The notes beneath the pieces were generated by a model. The model was not told the origin of the DNA. It ran no database searches and saw only the letters and a list, made by a program, of their open reading frames with translations. A stretch of 64,000 nucleotides of DNA, taken from assembly GCA_963971575.1 (NCBI GenBank), contig OZ020624.1, positions 3,105,001 to 3,169,000 of the forward strand. The letters are read 5' to 3'. The position numbers and the translations under genes were made by a program. This document shows positions 45,300 through 55,250 of the stretch, piece after piece. The stretch is from Liopterus haemorrhoidalis. Taxonomy: Eukaryota > Arthropoda > Insecta > Coleoptera > Dytiscidae. Every line of letters begins with the position of its first letter. The stretch's first letter is position 1.

Positions 45300-45478
45300 C
45301 AATTTTTTTTTTTTTTTTTGTATGTTATCTAATTGCAATATGATAAATGTAATTAATTAAATGTATGTTATTGTACAAATGACGTATGTATGTATATATG
45401 TATGGGCACAAACAAGGACAAATTGTCTGTGGTGTTCCTTAATAAATAAATAACTAAATAATTATAAATAATTACAAT
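45300..45478 (-). mobile_element. Retroposon-like insert in right arm
   Basis: A long T-run followed by about 150 bp ending cttaataaataaataac is absent from the corresponding left-arm position (near 39930). Short flanks atacaat / ttacaat may be the target duplication. Read on the minus strand it has a poly-A end, as expected for a SINE or short LINE tail. Confidence 0.5.
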
Positions 45479-45844
45479 GTTTTATAATAATAAGAGAGAT
45501 CATTTCAATTATTTCAACTCAAAATATTCACAAATATTGTTCTTTTATATATTATTCCATTTAAATATCGTGTTTCACAAATTATTAATTTTACAAAATA
45601 AGTAAAATTAATTTATCAAATAATCATAGCTTGAATTTATTTTTAAAAAAATTACCAACTAATTTACTGTTAAAATAATTTTATGTTTTGAAAATATTTT
45701 AATTTAATTTGTCAACTGATTTGTCAATCGAAACTAGAATTTATTTTTCAAAAAATTTACCTTATTTACTGTCTAATTAATTTTCTAGTATGAAAATTTT
45801 TTATTTTAATTTGTTTTTCCATACAATTACCAATTAATTGAAGA

Positions 45845-46440
45845 GAATCAGGCCGGATAAGATTGCCAGGTCACCCGCACAGGTAGTGTGAAGAACCGGG
45901 GAATGCTGCAACAAAGGAATGCTTCCGGCCCAACTGGAAGGGCTGATAGGTAGGTTATGAGGACGACCGTTTCCTCTGGTCATATAAAGAGGCTGGTGAC
46001 TATGTTTCCAATCCTCCCCCCCCCCCCTCCCAACGAGGAAGTTCCGCACATGGTTGAAGAAAGGTTCAAGCACTTCCGGCGCCAGACAGAAATAAAGCTA
46101 TCCACTGGCGGCGATAATGCCGGTTATTCGGGTTAATCCCCTAAGGGCGCTCCTCCGAAGGGTTGATGGATAGCCAGAACCCAGGTACGTTAGTGAACCA
46201 GCTCTGAATGTGGGAAAGTACGATCTGACACAGGGCATGCGAGTCCAACACCTTCAGGTCTCCAGGCCCAGAGGCTCCGGGTCGCGACCCCAACCTGTCC
46301 CTCTACCGCACCAACTCTATCCGCGACCAAACTCCAAAACTCCACGAGAGAAAAAGCAACCCCATGACAAGAATATTTTTAATTTATCACCGAATGCCAC
46401 CATGGAGATGGTTTCCGCAGTTTCCACTTGGGGACAGCAA
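45845..46440. other. GC-rich block, right arm
   Basis: Counterpart of 36992-37470 with about 510 bp extra (46000-46420), including gggtcgcgaccc and ccctctaccgcaccaactct. GC-rich against AT-rich flanks. Open frames exist on both strands but none was recognised. Confidence 0.4.
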
Positions 46441-46481
46441 AAGCCTCCTTACTGGGCGCTGAAATTTGTGCCCAATTACTC
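46410..46481 (-). CDS. Exon-like block 3, right arm
   Basis: Begins SNWAQISAPSKEAFAVPKW after an acceptor (tttgtttcag on the minus strand). Matches left block 3 except for two silent changes; beyond KLRKP it diverges (SPWWHS). Confidence 0.45.
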
Positions 46482-46680
46482 CTGAAACAAATACCATACA
46501 TTAAAAAAATAATAATTTATTTTACAAGGCGGTACTGGATTTTGAAACGTGGAGTTGTTCTTAAATCAAATTAAATTAAAATGTTCCTTGTAGCCATGAA
46601 TAATATTAGTTCACATAACTCTCTGCTCCTACTGTAATTGAATGAATAACAATACTGAATTGAAAAATCTTAAAACTTAC

Positions 46681-46811
46681 CGAAAATTATCCTTCCTTTT
46701 GAAAACTGCATTGTAAGTTGGGTCCGAGCGTCCGATATGTTGGCGGAAACCGGCCGGACACTTGCCGATATCGTGTACAATCTCCGGTAAAATCACTTCC
46801 AGAAAATGAGA
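46681..46811 (-). CDS. Exon-like block 2, right arm
   Basis: Identical in all 131 bases to 36575-36705, with the same acceptor and donor. The neighbouring intron (46482-46680, 199 bp) differs from the left one at several positions, including small indels. Confidence 0.45.
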
Positions 46812-47483
46812 CTGGAAATAAATTATAAATTAAAAAAACACATATATTAAATCCACGGTTTGACTAAATAAAAACAAAAATATATAAAATTTGTTGCAAT
46901 AATTTTGTCCAATACATTATTTATCTTTAAAATTTCCAAGTTAAAATTATTAAATAAACACCTGCATTTATTGAGCTGAATTTTCAATATTAAGGCCCTA
47001 ATATTTTAACATAAATGAACACTCACCTATTTTTCTTTATATCCGAAGCAAATCAACAAGTAGACGCTCAAGAACTCCAACATTTTCCTCAAATTTCTCA
47101 ATAATATAATTTAAATTTTTATTTCAGTGCCCTTTTAAATTATTTATTTATCATCTTCAGTTTAAAATTCACTATTTTTGCACTATTTACCAATTACTTT
47201 TTGGAAAAATATTCACCGCAAAAAAATGTGTGCTCCTTAGTTGGGAGCCATAACACAATGACGCCGTGACTTAACAAAATATAGCCGATGTGCGCAAGAA
47301 CATTATTTCAGCGATTGGAAATTTGAAATATCCAGGCTCAGCAATGTCTTATACATTTTACTTATTTTAAAAGAAAATTGATAAAACATTTTAACATAAT
47401 TAACAAAGACAATTTTTATAAGGGCTATTTTAAATTTGATCACATGAAGATGATAAATAAATAAAGATTTGAGTGGAGATTTT

Positions 47484-48480
47484 TTACAAAATCAGAAAAA
47501 TATACAGAAAAATATTTAAAAAGTTTCCCTCAGCAGTCTAAACCAACATTTTTTAATAATAAATAGTTTAAATCATTTATAACATTTCAATTTATTATAA
47601 TATTTACTTACATTAATTATTTAAAATATGTACATATGTTTATTGTATGTTTATTAAAGGTTAAAAAATAAATGACATATTATCTGTCTCATTTTGCAAT
47701 ACGAAACTAACAGGGAAAGTTAATTTTTTATGTTGTATATTGACAATACATTTGTCATATTATCATAGTATTGGTTCACACGGATACGCCAAAGTCTGTT
47801 TACACCACAACAGCCACCAAAGTAAACAGATCTAGTTTCGTATTACAAATTGAGACAGATTATATCAAAATTTTACTAGTATAATCTGTCTCAATTTGTA
47901 ATAAGAAACTAGATCTGGTTACTTTAGTGACTCTTGTGGTGTAAATAGACTTTTGTAGAATCATGTGAACTTGTAAATCTGGCTTTTTAAAGTATGGTTA
48001 AGTTTCATCATATTGAGGTTATTACTAAATTGACATGTCAAAATTGTGATTGACATTAATTACATATATTAATAATTGACATATTTATTTCATCAAACTT
48101 TCGATTATTACTCGTATAATATTAAAAAATATTACGATTATCAATATCGTGATAAAATATAAAAAACAAAAATACATATTATATAATAATAACTTATCAT
48201 TTTATTCTGCTACCCTTAAAATCTAATTCTTGTTTTGCAAAATTTAATAACATATTTAAACAAAAATATTCATTTTTTGAATGTAAATCTCAAATTTTTC
48301 TCTGCAAATCTTTCCGAAACATGTAGTCTGTGGTAATATCTGTTTTCTTATTATTACCTCTTCCCATGTTCGTTGGTCTTAAATTTTCTACACCTTCATT
48401 TAAAATTTATCTTACTTCTCCTTCAGAAATCTAAAGAAATTAAAAAGGGTAAATTATTTTATATTTCACAACAAAAAGGA
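47484..48480. repeat. AT-rich flank with a foldback MITE
   Basis: Contains the palindrome 47791-47955: gtctgtttacaccacaacag and agatctagtttcgtattaca are mirrored by ttgtaataagaaactagatc and cttgtggtgtaaatagac. A half copy (atctgtctcattttgcaata) lies at about 47682. The rest is unassigned. Confidence 0.65.
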
Positions 48481-48489
48481 GACCAAGAT

Positions 48490-49020
48490 TTACTGAAAAC
48501 ATATCTGCTCAAGGTCTATAATTTCGCTTCTTTTTAATTTTGTTCCATTTTTTCCAAAAAGTTTTCCATAAGCGTTATATATGTGTTTTTTTGTATATAT
48601 ATCTAATTGTTGTCTCTTATGCATATTTTCTGATGTTATGTTCTTATTTTGGTTGTATATATTCGTTATCACTATACCCGTTTTGACCAATATGTCTATC
48701 ATAATAATTTTTTGTTATAGGTACCCCAAATTAATTCAGTGGGGTTAAACTGGCAGTGATAAGGAGGTAATCTTAGTACTTCATGACCATACGTTTGTGC
48801 TAATGTATCAATAAAATAAACTGGTTCAGATTTTAATTTCCTTCGTTTTCTCGTGATTTTGTTAGTGAGAAGTTCATATTTATTACATTTTATAATTCTA
48901 CGAATTGGTGATCCCGAAATCTTTAAGGCAGCTGATACTCTTTGATGGACACAAGATAGAGAAATAAGTGGCCCATTGTTCTCTTTTTCGGGATTAAAAT
49001 ATTCCAGCAGTTATAAAATT
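48490..49020 (-). pseudogene. Tc1/IS630-like transposase fragments
   Basis: From 49020 downwards one frame reads LLEYFNPEKENNGPLISLS, a helix-turn-helix (RVSAALKISGSPIRRIIK), KITRKRRKLKSEP, then directly IDTLAQTYGHEVLRLPPY and HCQFNPTELIW. The last Glu would be the third catalytic residue; the central catalytic region appears deleted between SEP and IDTL. A second frame at 48490-48702 (QQLDIYTKKHIYNAYGKLF) follows and may belong to the same family. Confidence 0.65.
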
Positions 49021-50134
49021 AAAGTTTGTGAATTTAATAATGGGCCGCAAGGTCTATTAATTAATATTATTAACAGACACTGACAGCTAAGAAAATAACA
49101 AAAAATATTTTTAAAATCACTGAAAATGGTAACTAGATTATTATATGAATGCATTACTTGATACATACATGTAACAGTCACCTATCAGCAATCCGACTAT
49201 AGTGTAGATATTATTGGAAACCAGGAATTATTGTTTTAGTGGAGCCCGGTTTCGCTTGCCCCTGCTTTTGCCTACGCCATTGGTCGAAAGTTTTTCCCAT
49301 TCCTTCCTTGTTCCAAGTCTAGTATATTTAAAACTTATTCTGTCCCTCTTGGCTTAAATAAACAATAAAAATACACGTGGAAACGGAGCAGGATTTAAAA
49401 TAAACATTAAACCGTAGTTAATATATAATTCTTTCAATTTAAACTATTTCATTATTAATTAACATTCTAAAAGAGTGAGCTTTAATTTCATAGGACGTAA
49501 GAAAAACTAGTTAATTGAGACTGAACAGTGTTAGAGTTTTTCTCGATTTTCTTCCATGGAGAAAACTTCTGCAAAATAAAACTTTACGACTTTGTTAAAA
49601 ATTTTAATGGAAATTACTTCCTTTTTGTACATTACTAAATAACTTTTAATTTTACTTTTAAAATGAACTCGTATCATAATGTTAAGTAATGCTTTGAGAA
49701 ACTTCTTTAATAGTTAAATTCGCATAACATTTTCACTTAATTTCTCTAATGGTTATTAGCACGAACCACCTAATTGATTTATACAAGAATTTACACGGCT
49801 TTACCATTAGGACCACTGACGAGGACGTGTTACAACAAGTTCACGCATTACCTCTAATGTTTATTACTTTCACATTTGTATATAGCGTCTATAAAGCAGA
49901 AGTTCTTCACCTTTTTGGGACATGAACTCTTTTGGTAAGTTAGCGGTAGTTTTGTATTTATTCTTATTCCACCAAACCGATTTTTATCGGATAATATTGA
50001 GAAATGTATCATCTGGTGAGTGATCATGGAGAAGCAACAGATAGAGTTGGCTTAAAAATGGCCAACATATCGTCATAACACAACATCGGAAGTGCGAATT
50101 AATAACAAAGAAATTGAGATAGTAGATGCATATA
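49021..50134. other. Unassigned stretch
   Basis: No gene or known repeat recognised. Confidence 0.45.
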
Positions 50135-51189
50135 TGGACCGTTTATTTTGAAAGTGGTGTAAGTCCATTTTTGAAAAAAATGAGATATCACGTAATTCAT
50201 GCTTAATTTAATGTAAATTTTTTAAGTATAACTAGTCCATGTTGAATTTCTTAAAAAATTCCCATGTTTTGTACAACTTAAAATCGGTCGGTAAATGAAA
50301 CTGCATTATCATCGATTATGAAAGTGGTGTAAGTTCAATTGACAGAGGTAGGTGGCTTCGCAGATGGTTGCCGATCAGTAATACAATGTAGAAAACATGA
50401 CAAATTCATTTTACATGAAATGAAACGAGAGAATTTCTTTTCAATAAAAAATCTTCAAAATGCGATTAAAAAACAGCTAAGAAAAAATACTAATGGAGAA
50501 CAGGTAAATTGGTTGCAAATATGTTGGATGAGGTTTCTTAGAAGTGCACCATACACTATTTTATATAAAACATCGATGAAGGACAAAGAATTTAAAACTG
50601 TAAATTTATTACCTACACGTCCTGGAAGACCGCTAAAATTTGAGAAAATAGCCCTGACGCCTTTGTACCAAAATGCCAGGCCTATTACTTATGAAAAATA
50701 TAAAGACATCAAGCAGTTATTACCTTATATACCTCCGGTGCATCATGCATATTTCGAAACACTGCCACATGCAGAGCATAAGTAAATACTAGTATCAAGA
50801 TCTTGTAATTTTGACGATGTAATTTTCGTCTAAAATTAAAAATACTACTATTTTATGTCATGTCATGCGTATTTATAAACAAAATTGGTATTAAAATGAA
50901 GTATATTTTAAGTGATATTTCATTTTTCAAAATTTAAATTAAACGATTTTTACAATTGTCTAATTTTGAAAGTGGTGTAAGTCCATTTACAGCCTATAAA
51001 TACATATTATTATAGTCTAATTCGCCTAAAACAAATTTATATAATCAAATTCAATATTGATAAAACAGTAGAAACATGGCCAGACTTCATATAATTTGCC
51101 TAAATTTTTTAATTAACAGATATGCTAACCTTTAATTTTCTCGAAACAAGAGAAAATGGACTTACACCACTTTCAAAATAAACGGTCTT
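50135..51189 (+). mobile_element. Unfamiliar TIR element with four 18-bp repeats and an ORF
   Basis: Ends GACCGTTTATTTTGAAAGTG and the exact complement at 51158-51187, with TA just outside both ends. The 18-mer GAAAGTGGTGTAAGTCCA sits inside each terminal repeat (50150, and reversed at 51158-51175) and twice more internally (50320 with one change, 50968). Such iterated words usually bind the transposase. It carries one ORF (50339-50785). The superfamily was not recognised. Confidence 0.75.
50347..50785 (+). CDS. Protein of unknown TIR element
   Basis: An open frame of about 147 codons that begins without a good ATG, just after an acceptor-like ttgacag, so it may be a last exon; the first in-frame Met is in FILHEMKREN. 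Features: GFADGCRSVIQCRKHDKFIL, a basic segment KKQLRKNTNGEQVNWLQI, RPGRPLKF, and a C-terminal PYIPPVHHAYFETLPH. Similar ends occur in multi-copy, uncharacterised insect proteins as far as I recall. No DDE triad can be assigned in this short product. Position inside the terminal repeats suggests a transposon-encoded accessory or truncated transposase. Confidence 0.5.
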
Positions 51190-51249
51190 TATCTTTAGGT
51201 CAACTTTTAAGCTTCAAAAAAGATTTTAAATCCAAAGAGACTAATATGA

Positions 51250-51333
51250 GGGCTACCTTTTAAATTTTGACAAAAACTAAGAAAGAAATTTTTTTTTACA
51301 AACTGTTTTATTCTTTTTCAAAATATTCGCCTT
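51250..51333 (-). mobile_element. Mariner 3' terminus fragment
   Basis: Reads, reversed, aaaaggcgaatattttgaaa through ttctttcttagtttttgtca and ttaaaaggtagccctc. Same family as 6000-6292 plus 7406-7440, and supplies the uninterrupted reference for that nest. Confidence 0.7.
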
Positions 51334-51346
51334 TTAGATTTATATA

Positions 51347-51933
51347 CGAGGGATGTTTCTTAAATTTTGGGAATTGTGCTATAATTAAATTACGCAGAAC
51401 TTATAGGCAATGTTATTGGTGCCAGACAAGTCTTGACATGTTTATGCAACTATCTAGTGCAATATTGTTCAGTCTGATTTAGGTGTTCGACTGATATAGA
51501 CGCGTTTTCATAGCACTGTTTTTGTAACCATGGAAGACGCAGCAAAATCTCAAAAAGCAATAATTTTCTTTTTGTGGAAAGAAGGTGTGAAAACATCAGA
51601 AATTATTCAGCGTCGGCAAGGAGTATTTGGTGAGTCTGCAGAATCCAAAAGTACTGTTTATCGGTGGATCGATCGTTTTAAAACCGCTAGAACATCACTA
51701 GAAGACGATCCACGCAGTGGGCGCCCAAGCACGTCGGTAAATGAAAGAAACATTACTGCCGTCGAAGTCCTACTGAAAGAGGACAGGCGTCTATTCGTCA
51801 AATTAGTGTACGCCTAGGGATAGGTACACGACAAGTTCATGACATCTTGCATGATTGTTTGGGCGTTAGTAAGGTTTCGCCGCGCTGGGTGCCAAGGCTG
51901 TTGGAATAGGTGGATTAAATGTATTGCATTTTT
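51347..51933 (+). mobile_element. Mariner element, 5' part
   Basis: Begins after TA with cgagggatgtttcttaaatt, carries the transposase N-terminus and is cut off by the HINE-like repeat at 51934. Confidence 0.75.
51530..51906 (+). pseudogene. Mariner transposase N-terminal part, truncated
   Basis: MEDAAKSQKAIIFFLWKEG begins at 51530. STVYRWIDRFKTARTS and DDPRSGRPSTSV (the usual inter-HTH linker) follow. After a frameshift near 51785 the second helix-turn-helix reads SIRQISVRLGIGTRQVHDIL and ends RWVPRLLE with a stop. The catalytic domain is missing. Confidence 0.85.
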
Positions 51934-52420
51934 TGGGTTTTGTAGGTATGACCAAAAAAAAAAACCTTATACCGTCGTTTTGTCGTCTGTCTATCTGTTC
52001 GGTAAAAATTGTAGCCAAACGGCAAATCTAAAGAGTTGAAATTTGACATGCTTACACAACTCTTTGACCCGCACGTAGGAAAAATACTAAAACAACTAAA
52101 AAACATATCTCCCTAAAAATATAAACAAATACGTGCTCATCGAAAAAAAAAGGGTATACAGAGTAGGGTATCAAATGAAAGCCCTTAGTACGTGGATTAA
52201 AGATCAAATTTTTATTTTCGCAAAATAAATTATTTTGAGGCGATATTTGCCAAAATTGTGTAAAAAAAATTTGTGCCACACCCTGTAGCCCAGATAGTTC
52301 AAACTAAAAATCTGAAAAAATTCTAAGTAATGTACATTGGTGTGAACCGGAATAGTACAACAGGAATTTTTGATCAGATTATGTTTTCGGAAAATAACGC
52401 ATTTTTTGTGTTTTTTTTTT
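51934..52420 (+). mobile_element. HINE-like repeat, copy 4, truncated
   Basis: Starts gggttttgtaggtatgacc, has only a few CTGT units, and shares the body up to gcattttttgtgtttttt, where it breaks off. Confidence 0.7.
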
Positions 52421-53474
52421 GTTGACGGTGTACAAAAGTTATAGTTATGTAACACACTATACTATATACTAGAACAGTGTTTCTCAACCTATGCAGATGG
52501 TCTACTGCAGCAGAAAGTTAATTATTTTATTTTTTGTACCAGTACAACAAATATTTTTAAGAGCAGGTTCTAACTTATAAATTGTTTTGCTATACCAATA
52601 TATATGTTGCTATAGTCAATAATCAGGATTTATGAAAATGGTTTAAAAAATTGTTTTGTTTCTCTAGTTATAGCCGATAGTGTATGCATGTATGTGTTTC
52701 TATATTGTCTATAGAAGCACATTCTACATAACAATAACCTACATTATAAAATTAACAAAAAATTCTACAAATACCTTTCCAGTCGCTCCAATTTTGGTCT
52801 GCATGGAGTCCAAACACCAAAGTCTACACTATAACACACTATTTCAAGTATTTTCTGCACTTTTATCACTTAAAAATAATTAAAAACGTCAAAAAAATGA
52901 AGACGCCACTTGCAAAAATCACGTATCACTACATATCAAGATGGTTAATCGTGATAAAGCTCATTAAGGAATATAGTCATTAACAATTAATACATAAGGA
53001 ACAGAATTGCTTAAAATAATTCTTTATGAGAATAAACACATATATTAATATTTTATCAATAGTATACAGGTGGTTGAAATTGAACTACCGGGCCCAATAC
53101 ACTATTTTTTTATTATTGAAGATGAGGTATAACGTTAAATTTGGAAGTTACTTGGTACTACATGATCTAAAATAGTTAATATTTTGTTACTTTGTATCTT
53201 TATATAAATAGTTATACATTTTGATTGAGGATTTATTAAAATTTCAGAGCTATAGCGTTGGAGACACGGCCTATATGGTCAAATTGGAGGACAGAGGTGA
53301 TAATAGGATGACTTATGGGCTATCAATGATAATTCTGAGATCTCAGAAAAGGATGAAAATTATTATTGCAAGTATAATGGAGTTATCTCTCGAAAATTTT
53401 ATACAGGTTAATTTTTTTATTTACGGGTTCATTTGGAGGGCTAAGGTCCCCCCCCCCGGGCATTATGACCTTAA
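52421..53474. other. Unassigned stretch
   Basis: No gene. A MITE-end-like cagtgtttctcaacc occurs at about 52476; a poly-C run lies at 53450-53459. Confidence 0.45.
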
Positions 53475-53703
53475 GGCCCAGGTCTTTCCACTTTCATTTA
53501 AACTACTAGGTAACTATCCGACAGATAATGTTATCTGGAACTTTATCTTTTGAATAAATATCATTACCAAGCAGTGAATTCAATACATCAGTCTCATTAT
53601 CCGTTAGATAACTATCCGATAGATACATTTGTATTGAAAGACGGGATGACATTTATTCAGCACAGAAAGTATCATATAACCTTATCTGTCAGATAGTTAC
53701 CTG
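53475..53703. mobile_element. Harbinger-like MITE (GGCCCGGTCTTT family), copy 2
   Basis: Starts ggcccaggtctttccacttt after ttaa; internal text and palindrome as in copies 1 and 3. The right end is cut where cagtgtttcccaaccgcc begins, itself a typical MITE terminus, followed by (TA)n and (GA)n. Confidence 0.75.
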
Positions 53704-53734
53704 AAGCAGTGTTTCCCAACCGCCGGTCCTGTAG

Positions 53735-53768
<34 letters not shown>

Positions 53769-54963
53769 GGGGGAGCGAGGGAGGGATCTCAGGGTGTATC
53801 AAGATAGAGGAAACACGATTTTTCTCGAAAAGACGATGTGTGAGCAAGTTGGGAAAAAAATTTGGTGACCAGAGTTTACCCAAATAATTGGATGGTAGTA
53901 TTTAAATTTTCGGAATAAACCGGAAGTACAGGATATCAAGGATAACTTCGATTTTTTATATAGGAACGTATTGGGCGTGTTGGGTATAATTGGATAAAAC
54001 TTTTGAAAAAAAAAAACAACTTTTACATAAACATGTTTTTAATATCTCTTACGATTACCTATAATGGCTTGCAAGTATTTTTATTTACAAGTGTTCCATT
54101 GTTCCAAGTTGCTAAGAACAATTAGTAAATGTTTTTTCAAGGCTAAAGAGAAGACTCAATAAATGTGTAAAGAGTAATGGAGGGCATTTTGAACATTTGT
54201 TATACTTTTAACATACTTTTATTCTTTTTCTCTTAACTTCGAAATTTTAAAAAATAATAACAAAATTTGGACGAAATTGGACAAAGATGGACGAATGATG
54301 TGTAAAAGGATATTAGGATTTGTAATCAAGGTATTTACAACTTTGTAGGCTGTTTATTTTGGTAATAATTTTTATTGATAAATTATGGAATGGGAAATTA
54401 TTTGATGATGAAATAAAACAATTTTTACACAAAATATCAGTAAGCTTTATTAGACAATTGAAAAATCAGAAATTTCATACATAGTATACAAGTAATAACG
54501 ACAAGAAGCCAACATATTATAATTTATATTATTTATACTAAATTAATTAGCCCTACAACAAATATCATACAAACATGTTAAACACCATTATCTTAAAAAT
54601 CTATACAACACCCACCTTACAAAATCCTTTTATACTTTATTAATACTGTTCCTTATTTCAATCTCTCAATCGATTACCGTGCAAGAGGTTCTGATCTCCC
54701 CCTTAATTCACCACTCTACGCCACAGGTTCAAGTACAGTACAAGAAATGAAAGAATTACAGAAGAATTCGGTTCCCATCTCACCAATGGATAGGAAGCAT
54801 ACAATAATATTCAAAGTATCCGTTAACAGAAGATTACAAAGAAATCTGAAAATGTAGTTACTAAGACAGACACATTAGAAAGGAGCATAACAACAAACAG
54901 AGAAACTCTCCAAATTTGTATCGTACAACCTTCATTCAATATGGCTAGATCACAGAGAGTTTG
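53704..54963. other. Unassigned stretch with simple repeats
   Basis: tatatata and gagagaga runs at 53735-53770. No gene seen in the remainder. Confidence 0.45.
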
Positions 54964-54971
54964 CCTTTGAC

Positions 54972-55242
54972 TAGGGTGACCATTTTCTTAAGAGGGCAAT
55001 GCGGGACGGAGCAAACAAAAAAGGTCCTCATCTCCCAAATTCAAGTGAAGAGCAAAAAAAAGGTCTTCACCTCCAAAATCCAAGTGAAAAGCAAAAAAAA
55101 GGTCTTCACCTCCAAAATCCAAGTGAAGAGCAAAAAAAAGGTCCTCACCTCCCAAATCCAAAATACGAGACTAAATGTTAAAATGCGGGACGCATCTTAA
55201 TGCGGGACAAAATGTTAAAATGCGGGACGAATGGTCACCCTA
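54972..55242. mobile_element. hAT MITE with internal minisatellite, copy 2
   Basis: Ends TAGGGTGACCA / TGGTCACCCTA with flanks CCTTTGAC (54964-54971) and CCTTTGAA (55243-55250), an 8-bp duplication with one change. Inside are four units of about 40 bp built on aagtgaagagcaaaaaaaag and gtcctcacctcccaaa. Relative of 17740-17963. Confidence 0.85.
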
Positions 55243-55250
55243 CCTTTGAA

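Larger units (their letters stand above)
35742..47483. repeat. Giant inverted repeat, ~11.7 kb end to end
   Basis: The left end (aatccccactcaaatcttta and following) reappears in reverse at 47483 (gagtggagat). The arms correspond in order: outer exon-bearing part (left 35742-37130, right 45845-47483), an AT-rich minisatellite, a ~97-bp repeat array (left 40150-40810, right 44850-45060), and a junction block with gatgacgagaaagtaaagag (left 40945, right 44700 and 44395). A tandem array fills the centre. The arms differ by substitutions, by a 510 bp insertion or deletion near 46420-45990, and by contraction of the minisatellite on the right. No target duplication was found, so it could be a huge foldback transposon or an inverted segmental duplication. 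Confidence 0.85.

Noticed and set aside
46210..46485. A 91-codon plus-strand frame ending WALKFVPNYS
   Set aside because: It runs antisense through exon block 3, whose minus-strand frame has only silent differences between arms, so this frame is probably a shadow.
52680..52883. Short open frames in AT-rich stretches such as this one, 23350-23607, 31000-31217 and 57380-57746
   Set aside because: Low-complexity composition, no splice context, no domain and no counterpart elsewhere.
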